Source: Oscillospiraceae bacterium (lineage in GTDB: Bacteria > Bacillota > Clostridia > Oscillospirales > Oscillospiraceae). From it: 5,982 bases of DNA. The position numbers were made by a program, and so were the translations under genes. Each line of letters begins with the position of its first letter. Position 1 is the first letter of the stretch. Location of the stretch: assembly GCA_024404215.1 (NCBI GenBank), contig JAKSQI010000103.1, positions 1 to 5,982 on the forward strand, given 5' to 3'. This document shows, one piece after another, positions 5,953 through 5,982 of this stretch. The notes beneath the pieces were generated by a model. That model did no database searches, had not been told where the DNA came from, and saw only the letters and a program-made list of their open reading frames with translations.

Positions 5953-5982
5953 ATGGAGAAAGCTGCTTGCGGCTGTGAAGTC
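5953..5982 (+). CDS. Start of a probable ArsR-family metal-sensing repressor (cut by window end)
   Basis: Only ten codons are visible, reading MEKAACGCEV. The gene has a consensus promoter, an ArsR-type inverted repeat and a strong SD. A short N-terminal stretch with Cys residues followed by CEV is typical of ArsR/SmtB-family repressors of the CadC type, whose N-terminal cysteines help bind metals such as Cd, Pb or Zn; here Cys6 and Cys8 are candidates. Proteins of this family often precede a metal-exporting P-type ATPase or other efflux gene, which would lie beyond the window. The DNA-binding helix and the rest of the metal site are not visible, so the call rests on ten residues plus the operator. 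Confidence 0.6.
   Translation, partial: MEKAACGCEV

Noticed and set aside
5712..5954. Minus-strand open frame across the divergent promoter region
   Set aside because: It would cover both promoters and the ArsR-type operator. Its Phe/Leu/Ser-rich product comes from the purine tract read in reverse, and no SD precedes it.

Overview
The window looks like chromosomal DNA from a moderately GC-rich member of the Clostridia, probably Oscillospiraceae/Ruminococcaceae-like. This rests on strong AGGAGG-type ribosome binding sites, consensus sigma-A promoters with TGn-extended -10 boxes, and protein families best known from that group: a DUF4368 serine recombinase, an SPFH protein with Cys-rich tail ribbons, and a TPM protein with a poly-Gly tail. 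The taxonomic guess is inference; there is no rRNA or other marker gene here.

Layout. (1) At the left edge (about 50-429, + strand) lies the C-terminal piece of a large serine recombinase (DUF4368 region), cut off from its catalytic N-terminus, so it is a relic of an integrated element. (2) At 430-530 is a short convergent gap. It holds a convincing intrinsic terminator for the leftward operon and a weaker hairpin pointing the other way. (3) From 5763 down to 531 there are five tightly packed minus-strand genes. In transcription order they are a membrane-anchored alpha/beta hydrolase, a CbxX/SpoVK-type AAA+ ATPase, an SPFH (band-7, YdjI-like) protein ending in three tandem zinc ribbons, a tail-anchored double-zinc-ribbon membrane protein (YdjG-like), and a TPM-domain membrane protein (YdjH-like). 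(4) At 5764-5952 is a divergent control region with a promoter for each direction and a purine-rich tract. (5) At 5953 the first ten codons of a plus-strand gene begin. They fit an ArsR/SmtB-family metal-sensing repressor, and an ArsR-type inverted repeat sits just downstream of its -10 box.

How the genes fit together. The SPFH, zinc-ribbon and TPM trio matches the Bacillus subtilis ydjI, ydjG and ydjH genes, which sit in one operon with ydjF (PspA) and form a membrane-associated envelope-stress module. No PspA gene is present in this window. Instead the trio follows a CbxX-class AAA+ ATPase and a membrane hydrolase, joined by an 11-bp overlap and one short gap. A plausible reading is an envelope-stress or membrane-domain assembly. 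The SPFH protein would form the scaffold, the ribbon and TPM proteins the membrane docking part, the AAA+ protein a remodelling motor, and the hydrolase would act on an unknown ester or lipid. The combined role is inference.
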